In this document: in pieces, positions 9,100 to 17,314 of the stretch
Layout of the letters: each line of letters begins with the position of its first letter
Numbering within the stretch: the first letter of the stretch is position 1
From: Streptomyces roseochromogenus subsp. oscitans DS 12.976
GTDB taxonomy: Bacteria > Actinomycetota > Actinomycetes > Streptomycetales > Streptomycetaceae
Assembly: GCF_000497445.1 (NCBI RefSeq)
Contig: NZ_CM002285.1
Location: 5,870,839 to 5,925,692, forward strand
Direction of reading: 5' to 3'
Length of the DNA stretch: 54,854 nt
The notes under the pieces: generated by a model
What the model was told of the DNA's origin: nothing
Database searches by the model: none
What the model saw: the letters and a program-made list of their open reading frames with translations, nothing else
Translations under genes and position numbers: made by a program

Positions 9100-10278
9100 A
9101 TGACCTCACTGGACGAAGCACGGTCCCTGCTGCGCGAGTTCCCGGTCGTCGACGGCCACAACGACCTGCCGTGGGCGCTGCGCGAACAGGTCCGCTACGA
9201 CCTCGACGCCCGCGACATCTCCGTACACCAGAACGCCCACCTGCACACCGACATCCCACGGCTGCGCGAGGGCGGGGTCGGGGCGCAGTACTGGTCGGTG
9301 TATGTGCGCTCGGACCTTCCGGGTGCGGTGCCGGCGACCCTCGAACAGATCGACTGCGTACGGCAGTTGATCGCCCGGAACCCCGCCGACCTGCGGGCCG
9401 CGCTGACCGCCGCCGACATGGAGGCGGCGCGGGCCGAGGGCCGTATCGCCTCCCTGATGGGCGCGGAGGGCGGGCACTCGATCGGCAACTCCCTCGGCAC
9501 CCTGCGCGGTCTGTACGAGCTGGGCGTGCGCTACATGACGCTCACCCACAACGACAACAACGACTGGGCGGACTCGGCGACCGACGAGCCGAAGGCCGGC
9601 GGCCTGTCGGCCTTCGGCCGCGAGGTGGTCCGGGAGATGAACCGCCTCGGCATGCTGGTCGACCTGTCCCATGTGGCGCCCACGACGATGCACGCCGCGC
9701 TGGACACCACGTCCGCGCCGGTGATCTTCTCGCACTCCTCGGCCCGCGCGGTGTGCGACCACCCGCGCAACATCCCCGACGACGTGCTGGAGCGGCTGCC
9801 CGCCAACGGTGGTGTGGCGATGGTGACGTTCGTGCCGAAGTTCGTGCTCCAGGCGGCCGTCGCATGGACGGCGGCGGCCGACGAGAACATGCGCGCCCAC
9901 GGCTTCCACCACCTCGACACCAGCGCCGAGGCGATGAAGGTGCACCACGCGTTCGAGGAGCGCAATCCGCGTCCGGTCGCCACGGTGTCGACGGTGGCGG
10001 ACCATCTGGACCACATGCGCGAGGTGGCCGGCATCGACCACCTGGGCATCGGCGGCGACTACGACGGCACCGCGTTCACCCCGGACGGCCTCAGCGACGT
10101 CTCCGGCTACCCGAACCTGCTCGCCGAGCTGCTGGACCGCGGCTGGTCCAGGACCGACCTGGCCAAGCTGACCTGGCAGAACGCGGTGCGGGTGCTGGGC
10201 GCGGCGGAGGACGTGGCCCGTGATCTTCAGACCATGCGCGCCCCGTCCAACGCCACCATCGAGTCGCTGGACGGCTGA
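9100..10278 (+). CDS. Peptidase M19 (membrane/renal dipeptidase family)
   Basis: The 392-residue zinc hydrolase of the amidohydrolase fold is expected to cleave dipeptides, including some with D-residues. The metal ligands of the family are all visible: H20 and D22 in VDGHNDLPW, bridging E123 in MGAEGGHS, H191 in VDLSHV and H212 in FSHSS. The closing GIGGDYDG motif is also present. No signal peptide is seen, so it should be cytoplasmic. It starts 6 bp after purE with GGGAAG upstream, so it is probably co-transcribed with purK-purE, although its link to purine synthesis is unclear. Confidence 0.92.
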   Translation: MTSLDEARSLLREFPVVDGHNDLPWALREQVRYDLDARDISVHQNAHLHTDIPRLREGGVGAQYWSVYVRSDLPGAVPATLEQIDCVRQLIARNPADLRAALTAADMEAARAEGRIASLMGAEGGHSIGNSLGTLRGLYELGVRYMTLTHNDNNDWADSATDEPKAGGLSAFGREVVREMNRLGMLVDLSHVAPTTMHAALDTTSAPVIFSHSSARAVCDHPRNIPDDVLERLPANGGVAMVTFVPKFVLQAAVAWTAAADENMRAHGFHHLDTSAEAMKVHHAFEERNPRPVATVSTVADHLDHMREVAGIDHLGIGGDYDGTAFTPDGLSDVSGYPNLLAELLDRGWSRTDLAKLTWQNAVRVLGAAEDVARDLQTMRAPSNATIESLDG

Positions 10279-10280
10279 GC

Positions 10281-10485
10281 AAGTACGCGGCCGGGCTGCA
10301 CAGAGAGAAGATCCGGCGGCTGCTGCCCTGCATGCGCGACCGCGACGGCGGACCTCCTCGATCGCCACCCCCGGCTGGTCGCCGACCTCGCCGCCGAACG
10401 CGACCGCAGCGACCACATGATCGCCGGCCTGAAGCGCTCCCGGGAGACCGTGGACGAGGTGATCCGGACGGACAGAGAGGCCTGA
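10281..10485 (+). pseudogene. Decayed C-terminal fragment of a MerR-family regulator
   Basis: The first segment (10281 to ~10350, one frame) reads KYAAGLHREKIRRLLPCMRD, typical of the region just after the MerR DNA-binding domain. The second (10351-10485, shifted by one base) reads LLDRHPRLVADLAAERDRSD and continues to VDEVIR and a TGA, typical of the MerR dimerisation helix. The helix-turn-helix part is absent and the two halves are out of frame, so this is a relic. It lies between the dipeptidase and the VOC genes, neither of which covers it. The family assignment is by eye. Confidence 0.6.
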
Positions 10486-10515
10486 CGACCGAGGAGCCGG
10501 ACGGCCAGGGCTGCC

Positions 10516-10920
10516 TCAGGCGAGTCCCTCCGGCTGCTCGATCCGGCACAGGCAGAACGGATGCCCGGCCGGATCGGCGTACACCTGGAAGTCCTTGGTC
10601 TCCCGGTCCTCCAGATCCAGCGGCCGCGCCCCCAGCGCGAGCACCCGCTCATGGGCCGCGTCGACATCCGCCCAGGTCGGGCCCGCGTCGAAGTCGAGAT
10701 GGAACTGCTGGCCGTTGCGGTCCGCGCGGGGCCACTCCGGCGGGGTGTACCCCTCGACCCGCTGGAAGCCCAGCCGCGGCCCGTCCGGCACCCGCAGCAC
10801 GACCCACTCGTCGTCCTCGGCCTGCGGGCTGCCCCCGGCCACCGCCGCGTAGAAGGCGGCCAGCGCATGCGGATCGGGGCAGTCGAGCACGACGTTACGA
10901 AAACGGGCGACGGACGACAT
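10516..10920 (-). CDS. VOC-family (glyoxalase/bleomycin-resistance fold) protein
   Basis: The 134-residue single VOC module starts RFRNVVLDCPDPHALAAFY and ends DFQVYADPAGHPFCLC, the pattern common in Streptomyces glyoxalase-like proteins. The metal-site positions H75 (QQFHLD) and the C-terminal ADPAGHPF region are recognisable, but enzymatic activity is unproven and many members only bind ligands. A strong AAGGAGGACCT ribosome site precedes ATG 10920. It lies 39 bp downstream of a close paralogue in the same direction, so the two form a tandem pair and likely one transcript. Confidence 0.85.
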   Translation of the reverse strand: MSSVARFRNVVLDCPDPHALAAFYAAVAGGSPQAEDDEWVVLRVPDGPRLGFQRVEGYTPPEWPRADRNGQQFHLDFDAGPTWADVDAAHERVLALGARPLDLEDRETKDFQVYADPAGHPFCLCRIEQPEGLA

Positions 10921-10959
10921 AGGTCCTCCTTCGGGTCGGCTGTCCTTCTTCGGGCCGGC

Positions 10960-11319
10960 TCAGCAGGCACAGAGGCAGAACGGGTGCCCCGCGGGGTCGG
11001 CGTACACGCGGAAGGTCCGCTCCCGGTCCTCGGCGTCCAGTGGCCGCGCCCCCAGCTCCAGCACGCCCTTCTCGGCCGCGTCCAGGTCCTCCACCGTCAG
11101 GTCCAGATGGAACTGCTGGGAGTCCACCGGCGCGGGCCACTTCGGCGGCACGTACCCCGGCGCCCGCTGAAAGGCCAGCGCCGGCCCTCCGGGCACCGCC
11201 AGGTCCACCCACTCGCCGTCCCCCTCCACCGTGCCGCCCAGCACTCCGGCGTAGAAACCGGCCAGCGCACGGGGATCAGGACAGTCCAGTACCACGACAC
11301 CGAGCTTGGCGAGAGCCAT
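10960..11319 (-). CDS. VOC-family protein, paralogue of its downstream neighbour
   Basis: The 119-residue single VOC module is clearly related to the adjacent gene: both contain VVLDCPDP-ALA-FYA, FQR--GY-PP-WP, QQFHLD and VYADPAGHPFCLC. This indicates a local duplication. CCAAGGAGGT precedes ATG 11319. The gene is divergent from a CGNR zinc-finger protein. GTTACC/GTAAC elements in the 83-bp gap suggest shared control. No substrate can be inferred. Confidence 0.85.
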   Translation of the reverse strand: MALAKLGVVVLDCPDPRALAGFYAGVLGGTVEGDGEWVDLAVPGGPALAFQRAPGYVPPKWPAPVDSQQFHLDLTVEDLDAAEKGVLELGARPLDAEDRERTFRVYADPAGHPFCLCAC

Positions 11320-11333
11320 GACTACCTCCTTGG

Positions 11334-11393
11334 GTTACCTATAGAAGCGGGCAACCGGTAACGGTTACTGCATGCTCCCGCATGAGAGGTAAC
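11334..11393. promoter_or_regulatory. Cluster of GTAAC/GTTAC elements (candidate operator)
   Basis: The divergent region holds GTTACC at 11334-11339, the perfect palindrome GTAACGGTTAC at 11358-11368, and GGTAAC at 11388-11393. Three copies or half-sites within 60 bp between a VOC gene and a DNA-binding CGNR protein suggest an autoregulatory operator. Confidence 0.45.
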
Positions 11394-11402
11394 GTCGCAA
11401 GC

Positions 11403-11912
11403 GTGAATGAGAGATCGGCCGCCCCCGGAGCCTTGGCGCTGGTCGAGTCCCTGGTCAACACGCTGGACATCGAGACGGGCCATGACTCGCTGGACACGGC
11501 GGACGGCCGGGCGCGCTTCGGGGTCGCCGAGAAGGAGCTGGCCGAGGCGCGGGAGCTGCGGGAGTCGCTGCGGGCCGCGCTGCTCGCGCACGCCGGGCAC
11601 CGGCCGCACCGCGAGGTGACCCCGCTCGGCGAACTGCTGTCCCGCGTGCCCCTGTACGTCGCCGTCGACGAGCGGGACGGCTCCGCCGGCTTCGCGGCCC
11701 CCGCGGCCGGCGCACCGCTGCTCACCCGGATCGCCGCCGCCGTCGCCGAGGCACTGGTCGCGGGGACCTGGACCCGCCTGAAGGCCTGCGAGGCCGAGAC
11801 CTGCCACTGGGCGTACTACGACCGCAGCCCGGCCGGACGCGGCCGCTGGTGCTCCATGCAGGTGTGCGGGGCGCGGGCGAAGATGCGGCGGTACCGGGCC
11901 AAGGAGGGGTAG
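11403..11912 (+). CDS. CGNR zinc-finger (ABATE-type) probable transcription regulator
   Basis: The ~169-residue protein has an N-terminal helical ABATE-like domain (about 10-115) and a C-terminal zinc finger. The finger has two Cys in LKACEAETCHWAYYD, then WCSMQVCGARAKMRRYR. The usual CGNR box reads CGAR here, a known type of variation. Such proteins are thought to sense a ligand through the N-terminal domain and bind DNA with the finger. GTG 11403 has GAGAGG about 12 nt upstream; ATG 11382 is an alternative start in the same frame. It is divergent from the VOC pair, which are its likely targets. Confidence 0.82.
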   Translation: MNERSAAPGALALVESLVNTLDIETGHDSLDTADGRARFGVAEKELAEARELRESLRAALLAHAGHRPHREVTPLGELLSRVPLYVAVDERDGSAGFAAPAAGAPLLTRIAAAVAEALVAGTWTRLKACEAETCHWAYYDRSPAGRGRWCSMQVCGARAKMRRYRAKEG

Positions 11913-11965
11913 GACACGGGGAGTTCGGCGGCCACGCCCGTGTCCGGTGGTGCAGAATGCCGAAA

Positions 11966-12006
11966 GACGCCGGTTCGGCCGACTGAGCCTCGGCCGAACC
12001 GGCGTC
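11966..12006. terminator. Bidirectional terminator hairpin
   Basis: Perfect 16-bp inverted repeat (arms 11966-11981 and 11991-12006, 9-nt loop) between the convergent CGNR and UDP-glucose dehydrogenase genes. Confidence 0.8.
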
Positions 12007-12019
12007 GCCCGTACCGCGG

Positions 12020-13363
12020 TTATGCCGTCGGGCGGCCCATCGCCCGGTACGTCCAGCCCGCCCGCCGCCACAGCTCCGGGTCGAGGGCGTTGCGGCCGTC
12101 CAGGATCAGGCGGGCCGACGTGACCTCGCCGAGTGCCGCCGGGTCCAGCTCGCGGAACTCCCGCCACTCGGTGAGGTGCAGCACGGCGTCGGCGCCGCGC
12201 ACCGCCTCCAGCGCCGAGCCGGCGTAGCCGAGGGTCGGGAACACCTTGCGGGCGTTGGCCATGCCCTTCGGGTCGTACACCGTGACCTGGCCGCCCTGCA
12301 GATGGATCTGGCCGGCCACGTTCAGCGCGGGCGAGTCGCGGACGTCGTCCGAGTCGGGCTTGAAGGTGGCGCCGAGCACCGCGACCCGCTTGCCGAGGAA
12401 GGAGCCGCCGCCGAGCGCCTCCCGGGTCATCTCCACCATCGCGCCACGCCGGCGCATGTTGATGGAGTCGATCTCGCGCAGGAAGGTCAGCGCCTGGTCC
12501 GCGCCCAGCTCGCCCGCCCGCGCCATGAACGCCCGGATGTCCTTCGGCAGACAGCCGCCGCCGAAGCCGATCCCGGCGCGCAGGAACTTGGCCCCGATCC
12601 GGTCGTCGTGCCCGATGGCCTCCGCCAGCTTCGCCACGTCACCGCCGCCGGCCTCGCACACCTCCGCCATCGCGTTGATGAAGGAGATCTTGGTGGCGAG
12701 GAAGGAGTTCGCGGCCGTCTTCACCAGCTCGGCGGTCGGGAAGTCGGTCACGACGAACGGCGTGCCCTCACCGATCGGGGTCGCGTACACCTCCCGCAGC
12801 AGCTTCTCGGCGCGCTCGCTGCGCACGCCCGCCACGATCCGGTCCGGGTGCAGGGTGTCCTGGACGGCGAAGCCCTCGCGCAGGAACTCCGGGTTCCAGG
12901 CCAGCTCGGCGTCACCGCCCGCCGGCGCGTGCCCGGCCAGGTAGGCGGCGAGACGATCGGCCGAGCCGACCGGCACGGTCGACTTGCCGACGACCAGGGC
13001 CGGACCGTGCAGATGCGGGGCGAGCGAGGAGATCGCGGAGTCGACGTACGACATGTCGCAGGCGTACTCGCCGTGCTTCTGCGGGGTGTTGACGCAGACG
13101 AAGTGCACATCGCCGAACGCGCCGACCTCGGCCCAGTCGGTGGTGAAGCGCAGCCGTCCCGTGGACCCCTCGATACCGGCTACATGCCTGCGCAGCAGCT
13201 CTTCGAGACCCGGCTCGTACATCGGGGTCTCGCCGCGCTCCAGCATGGCGATCTTCTCCGGTACGACATCGAGCCCCAGCACCTCGAAGCCCAGCTCGGC
13301 CATGGCCGCGGCGTGCGTGGCGCCCAGATATCCGGTGCCGATCACGGTGATCTTCAGGCTCAT
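12020..13363 (-). CDS. UDP-glucose 6-dehydrogenase
   Basis: The 447-residue enzyme oxidises UDP-glucose to UDP-glucuronate with two NAD+, a precursor for acidic envelope polymers. The Rossmann motif is VIGTGYLG (7-14, with Leu where Val is commoner). The catalytic Lys is in NSFLATKISFIN (K225) and the catalytic Cys is C271 in FGGGCLPKD. The C-terminal UDP-binding domain includes FKPDSDDVRDSP. A longer frame begins at 13423, but ATG 13363 has GGAGC 7 nt away and starts directly at the nucleotide-binding strand. UDP-mannose or UDP-ManNAc dehydrogenase activity is a less likely alternative. Confidence 0.9.
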   Translation of the reverse strand: MSLKITVIGTGYLGATHAAAMAELGFEVLGLDVVPEKIAMLERGETPMYEPGLEELLRRHVAGIEGSTGRLRFTTDWAEVGAFGDVHFVCVNTPQKHGEYACDMSYVDSAISSLAPHLHGPALVVGKSTVPVGSADRLAAYLAGHAPAGGDAELAWNPEFLREGFAVQDTLHPDRIVAGVRSERAEKLLREVYATPIGEGTPFVVTDFPTAELVKTAANSFLATKISFINAMAEVCEAGGGDVAKLAEAIGHDDRIGAKFLRAGIGFGGGCLPKDIRAFMARAGELGADQALTFLREIDSINMRRRGAMVEMTREALGGGSFLGKRVAVLGATFKPDSDDVRDSPALNVAGQIHLQGGQVTVYDPKGMANARKVFPTLGYAGSALEAVRGADAVLHLTEWREFRELDPAALGEVTSARLILDGRNALDPELWRRAGWTYRAMGRPTA

Positions 13364-13489
13364 GGATGTGCTCCAGATCGGGTACGTCGGGGATGCCGAG
13401 CCGAGCATAGTCGGGCCGCCCACCGGGCAATTTCCCCGCTGTCGCGTAGCTCACGTAGGCGTGCTGCGGGCTGGCCTCTAAAATTTGAG

Positions 13490-13503
13490 TTACTTAACGG
13501 TAA
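13490..13503. promoter_or_regulatory. TTAC-N6-GTAA inverted repeat in an AT-rich promoter island
   Basis: An unusually AT-rich stretch (about 13478-13510) in very GC-rich DNA, 40-65 bp before the acyl-CoA dehydrogenase start, contains TTAC-TTAACG-GTAA. It may be a repressor site or part of the promoter. The assignment is tentative. Confidence 0.35.
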
Positions 13504-13543
13504 TTAGCGTCAGAATCACTGCGTCTTTGGAGCGTGAGACACC

Positions 13544-14701
13544 GTGGCCGGATCGGCTGACTTCGACCTGTACCGCCCGTCCGAGGAGCACGACATGCTC
13601 CGCGACGCCGTCCGCTCCCTGGTCGAGGCGAAGATCGCGCCGTACGCCGCGGCGGTGGACGAGGAGGCCCGCTTCCCGCAGGAGGCCCTCGACGCCCTGG
13701 TGGCCAACGACCTGCACGCGGTGCACGTACCCGAGGAGTACGGCGGCGCCGGCGCCGACGCGCTCGCCACGGTCATCGTGATCGAGGAGGTGGCGCGTGC
13801 CTGCGTCTCCTCCTCCCTGATCCCGGCCGTGAACAAGCTCGGCTCGCTCCCGGTGATCCTCTCCGGCGGCGAGGAGCTGAAGAAGAAGTACCTGACCCCG
13901 CTCGCCAAGGGCGACGCGATGTTCTCGTACTGCCTCTCCGAGCCGGAGGCGGGCTCGGACGCGGGCGGCATGAAGACCAAGGCGGTCCGCGACGGCGACC
14001 ACTGGATCCTCAACGGCGTCAAGCGCTGGATCACCAACGCCGGCGTCTCCGAGTACTACACGGTCATGGCGGTCACCGACCCGGAGAAGCGCACCAAGGG
14101 CATCTCCGCCTTCGTCGTCGAGAAGTCGGACGAGGGCGTCTCCTTCGGCGCCCCGGAGAAGAAGCTCGGCATCAAGGGCTCCCCGACCCGCGAGGTCTAC
14201 TTCGACAACGTCCGCATCCCCGCCGACCGCATGATCGGCGAGGAGGGCACGGGCTTCATGACCGCCATGAAGACCCTGGACCACACCCGCATCACCATCG
14301 CCGCGCAGGCGCTCGGTGTCGCGCAGGGCGCCTTCGACTACGCCAAGGGCTATGTCCACGAGCGCAAGCAGTTCGGCAAGGCGATCGCCGACTTCCAGGG
14401 CATCCAGTTCATGCTCGCCGACATGTCGATGAAGATCTCGGCGGCCCGCGCCCTCACCTACCAGGCCGCCGCCGCCTCCGAGCGCGGCGACGCCGACCTC
14501 ACCTACCTGGGCGCCGCCGCCAAGTGCTTCGCCTCGGACGTGGCGATGGAGGTCACCACGGACGCCGTCCAGCTGCTCGGCGGCTACGGCTACACCCGTG
14601 ACTACCCGGTGGAGCGCATGATGCGCGACGCCAAGATCACGCAGATTTATGAGGGCACGAATCAGGTTCAGCGGATCGTCATGGCCCGCAACCTGCCGTA
14701 G
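13544..14701 (+). CDS. Acyl-CoA dehydrogenase
   Basis: The 385-residue FAD enzyme introduces the alpha-beta double bond into acyl-CoA in fatty-acid or branched-chain degradation, passing electrons to ETF. The three usual domains are present. Family signatures include CLSEPEAGSDAGGMKTKA in the middle domain and the C-terminal GGYGYTRDYPVERMMRDAKI. The catalytic base is E370 in IYEGTNQVQR, the short-chain or general ACAD position. GTG 13544 follows GGAG by about 13 nt. It stands alone with its own terminator. Chain-length preference cannot be read. Confidence 0.93.
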   Translation: MAGSADFDLYRPSEEHDMLRDAVRSLVEAKIAPYAAAVDEEARFPQEALDALVANDLHAVHVPEEYGGAGADALATVIVIEEVARACVSSSLIPAVNKLGSLPVILSGGEELKKKYLTPLAKGDAMFSYCLSEPEAGSDAGGMKTKAVRDGDHWILNGVKRWITNAGVSEYYTVMAVTDPEKRTKGISAFVVEKSDEGVSFGAPEKKLGIKGSPTREVYFDNVRIPADRMIGEEGTGFMTAMKTLDHTRITIAAQALGVAQGAFDYAKGYVHERKQFGKAIADFQGIQFMLADMSMKISAARALTYQAAAASERGDADLTYLGAAAKCFASDVAMEVTTDAVQLLGGYGYTRDYPVERMMRDAKITQIYEGTNQVQRIVMARNLP

Positions 14702-14725
14702 CGGCAAGGGAGTCACCCGCTCGTC

Positions 14726-14751
14726 GAAAGGCGCCCTCCGGGGCGCCTTTC
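14726..14751 (+). terminator. Terminator of the acyl-CoA dehydrogenase gene
   Basis: GAAAGGCGCCC and GGGCGCCTTTC form an 11-bp stem with a 4-nt loop 24 bp after the stop codon. Confidence 0.8.
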
Positions 14752-14770
14752 CGCTGTCCGGGCACACCTG

Positions 14771-14782
14771 CCGACCGGTCGG
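14771..14782. promoter_or_regulatory. CCGACCGGTCGG palindrome upstream of the Cys-rich protein
   Basis: A perfect 12-bp palindrome lies 80 bp before the start of the copper-storage-like gene. It has the look of a TetR-type or other dimeric repressor site. No cognate regulator is adjacent. Confidence 0.35.
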
Positions 14783-14862
14783 TCACATGCGGGGCGGGCC
14801 GCGGGGACGTAGGACGGAAGCACACGGGACCCGTCCCGGGTCCCCGCCTTCGAGGAGGAGCC

Positions 14863-15225
14863 ATGACCCAGCCCGGAACGATGACGCCCATGACCCAGCA
14901 GATGCAGGACTGCGTCAACGCCTGCATGGCCGCGCACACCATGTGCGAGGAGACCATGAGTACCTGCATGCAGAAGGGCGGCCAGGCCCAGATGCAGATC
15001 ATGCGCGCCCTCATGGACTGCTCCGAGACGACCCGTATGTGCGCCGACATGATGATGCGCCGCTCGCCCATGTCGGGCGACATGTGCGCGATGTGCGCCA
15101 AGACCTGCGACATGTGTGCCGACGCGTGTATGGCGATGCCGGACGACCCGCAGATGATGCGCTGCGCGGAGGCGTGTCGCCGCGCAGCGGAGATGTGCCG
15201 CGCCATGGCGGGCGCCAAGATGTGA
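14863..15225 (+). CDS. Cys/Met-rich four-helix-bundle copper-storage-like protein
   Basis: This 120-residue protein contains 14 Cys and 26 Met, mostly with helical spacing (CxxxC, CxxxxxC, and the run MCAMCAKTCDMCADAC). That is the pattern of the four-helix copper storage proteins (Csp/DUF326), whose bundle interior is lined with Cys that bind many Cu(I) ions. No signal peptide is visible, so it is probably a cytosolic Csp3-type store. GAGGAGGAG lies just before ATG 14863. It is monocistronic, with a palindromic element upstream and a long hairpin downstream. Metal identity is inferred from the family; the extreme Met content is unusual. Confidence 0.82.
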   Translation: MTQPGTMTPMTQQMQDCVNACMAAHTMCEETMSTCMQKGGQAQMQIMRALMDCSETTRMCADMMMRRSPMSGDMCAMCAKTCDMCADACMAMPDDPQMMRCAEACRRAAEMCRAMAGAKM

Positions 15226-15227
15226 GG

Positions 15228-15285
15228 CCCGCCTGAACGCGGTCGAGGGCACCCGCGCGGGTGCCCTCGACCGCGTTCAGGCGGG
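15228..15285. terminator. 58-bp perfect palindrome, bidirectional terminator
   Basis: Arms 15228-15256 and 15257-15285 are exact 29-bp inverted copies with no spacer. The palindrome lies between the convergent Csp-like gene (stop 15225) and an LCP gene (stop 15292). Any transcript from either side would fold into a very stable hairpin. Confidence 0.88.
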
Positions 15286-15291
15286 TGTCCG

Positions 15292-16620
15292 TCAGTTGCC
15301 AGAGACGGTGACCTTCTGGTCGTTGTTCAGCTCGTCCACCAGGGTCTTGACCTTCGCCTTGTCCCAGACGAGGTTGCCGCCGACGGAGCCGGAGATCGGC
15401 ATGTTCAGGGACGTGCCGCCACCGCCCTGGACGCCCTTCATCGCCCAGAACATCGAGGCCAGGTCCCACAGGGACATGTCCTTGTCGACGATCAGGGAGT
15501 CCAGGCCCGCGCCCATCACCGGGTAGAACGTGAAGGGGTTCAGGACCGTCGACGGGGTGGCCACCTGGTGGGCCAGCGCCGACAGGAACTTCTGCTGGTT
15601 CTTGGTGCGCTGCAGGTCGGAGGCGGCGAAGGCGTGCCGGGTGCGGACGAAGGCGAGGGCCTGCTGACCGTTCAGGGTCTGCTCGCCCGCCTTGAAGTCG
15701 GCGCCGGACCACTTGTCCTTGAAGCCCTTGTCGATGTTGATGTCGACACCGCCGACCGCGTCCACGATGTTCGCGAAGCCCTGGAAGCCGATCTCCACGT
15801 AGTGGTCGATGTGCAACCCGGTGTTGGCCTCGATCGTGCGGACCAGCAGGGTCGGGCCGTCCTCGGCGTAGGTCGCGTTGAGCTTCTCCTGCCGGCCCTG
15901 CGCCGGGTAGACCTTCCCGGACGTCGAGCCCTTGTACGACGGGACGGTCACGTTCGAGTCGCGCGGCAGCGAGACCAGCGTGTCCCCGTTGTCGCCGACG
16001 TGCAGGATCATCATCGAGTCGGTGCGCTTGCCCTCGGCGGCACCGGTGTGCAGCCTCTGCTCGTCCGCCTTGGTCATGCCCTCGCGGCTGTCCGAGCCGA
16101 CGATCAGGTAGTTCGTGCCCGAGCCCGACGCGGGCCGGTCGATGACCTGGGACAGGTCGACCTCGCGGCGCAGCTTGGAGTCGGCCCAGAAGTAGGTCGC
16201 GACGGATGTGACGACCAGCACGGTCGCCAGCGTGATCACGGTCCACTTGATCCGGCGCCGCCAGTTGGCGCGCGGCCGGTAGTGATCGAGCTCCGGGTCC
16301 GGGTCGTTGTCGTTGGGCACGAAGCCGCCGCCGCGCCGGCCGCCGCCGCCGTACACCTGCCCGGTGTTGTAGCCGCTGTCGTAGCCGGCGCCCTCGTCGT
16401 GTCCCCGGCCGTCCACGTACGACGGCTGCTGCGGGATTGCGGTCCCGTACGGCGGTGCCGCCGGGCCGGGGTCGCCGTACGAGCGCTGGCCGGGCGGTAC
16501 CGCCGGGCCGCGCCGCACCTGACGCATCGCACGCGCGCCCTCCGGCTGCGCGCCGGCGCTTCCGCGTCCGTACCGGGGTCCGCCGTTGTTGTCGGACCAT
16601 CCCTCGGGCCAGTCAGTCAT
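15292..16620 (-). CDS. LCP-family (LytR-CpsA-Psr) protein 1
   Basis: The 442-residue protein has a long Gly/Pro/Tyr/Arg-rich cytoplasmic N-terminus (~125 residues), one membrane helix (WTVITLATVLVVTSVATYFW) and an extracytoplasmic LCP domain. LCP motifs are NYLIVGSDSREG, RTDSMMILHV, VSLPRDS, HYVEIGFQGFANIVDAVGGV and FVRTRHAFAASDLQRTKNQQ. The key Asp and Arg residues of the pyrophosphate site are kept. LCP enzymes move lipid-linked glycopolymers onto peptidoglycan. There is no LytR_C domain. ATG 16620 is chosen over an upstream start in non-coding-like sequence. It is the first of five LCP genes within 10 kb and divergent from a thioesterase. Confidence 0.9.
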   Translation of the reverse strand: MTDWPEGWSDNNGGPRYGRGSAGAQPEGARAMRQVRRGPAVPPGQRSYGDPGPAAPPYGTAIPQQPSYVDGRGHDEGAGYDSGYNTGQVYGGGGRRGGGFVPNDNDPDPELDHYRPRANWRRRIKWTVITLATVLVVTSVATYFWADSKLRREVDLSQVIDRPASGSGTNYLIVGSDSREGMTKADEQRLHTGAAEGKRTDSMMILHVGDNGDTLVSLPRDSNVTVPSYKGSTSGKVYPAQGRQEKLNATYAEDGPTLLVRTIEANTGLHIDHYVEIGFQGFANIVDAVGGVDINIDKGFKDKWSGADFKAGEQTLNGQQALAFVRTRHAFAASDLQRTKNQQKFLSALAHQVATPSTVLNPFTFYPVMGAGLDSLIVDKDMSLWDLASMFWAMKGVQGGGGTSLNMPISGSVGGNLVWDKAKVKTLVDELNNDQKVTVSGN

Positions 16621-16739
16621 GCGCCCCAGTGTGCAGGGCAACGCCGTGTGCCTTACAAGGGCTGTCGGAAAATAGGAGCGGCGCTGTTGCGAAGCCAACA
16701 CAAATTCCGCGATTGTCACATCGGCATAAGGTGGACGGC

Positions 16740-17288
16740 ATGACAGACCAGGTCACGGACCCGGAACCGGACATCCCCGGCAAGCCGACGTCCGCCTCGC
16801 GCACCACTCTCAGCCACATCATGACCCACAACGACACCAACCTCCTGGGGACGGTGCACGGCGGGGTGATCATGAAGCTGGTCGACGACGCGGCGGGCGC
16901 GGTGGCGGGCCGGCACTCCGGCGGCCCCGCCGTCACCGCGTCCATGGACGAGATGGCCTTCCTGGAGCCGGTCCGCGTCGGTGACCTGGTCCATGTGAAG
17001 GCCCAGGTCAACTGGACCGGCCGGACCTCCATGGAGGTCGGCGTACGGGTCCTCGCCGAGCGCTGGAACGAGTCGGCCCCGGCCACCCAGGTCGGCTCCG
17101 CCTACCTGGTCTTCGCCGCCGTCGACGCCGACGGCAAGCCGCGCCCGGTGCCGCCGGTCGTCCCGGAGACCGACCGCGACCGCCGCCGCTACCAGGAGGC
17201 CCAGATCCGCCGCACCCACCGCCTGGCCCGCCGCCGCGCCATCCGCGAGCTACGCGAGAAGAGACTGGCCGAGGGGTTCGAGGACTAG
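16740..17288 (+). CDS. Hot-dog-fold acyl-CoA thioesterase
   Basis: The 182-residue protein has one hot-dog domain of the YciA/BACH type. The signature MTHNDTNLLGTVHGGVIMKLVDDAAG (residues ~26-51) holds the catalytic Asn/Asp and HGG elements, followed by VRVGDLVHVKAQVNWTGRTSMEV. The last ~35 residues form a basic, probably helical tail (RRRYQEAQIRRTHRLARRRA) common in actinobacterial members. It hydrolyses acyl-CoA to free acid and CoA, with unknown chain preference. AAGG precedes ATG 16740. It is inserted between two LCP genes but transcribed the other way, so no functional link to them is implied. Confidence 0.88.
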   Translation: MTDQVTDPEPDIPGKPTSASRTTLSHIMTHNDTNLLGTVHGGVIMKLVDDAAGAVAGRHSGGPAVTASMDEMAFLEPVRVGDLVHVKAQVNWTGRTSMEVGVRVLAERWNESAPATQVGSAYLVFAAVDADGKPRPVPPVVPETDRDRRRYQEAQIRRTHRLARRRAIRELREKRLAEGFED

Positions 17289-17314
17289 GGCCTGTCCGGC
17301 CCCGCAGACAGCGC

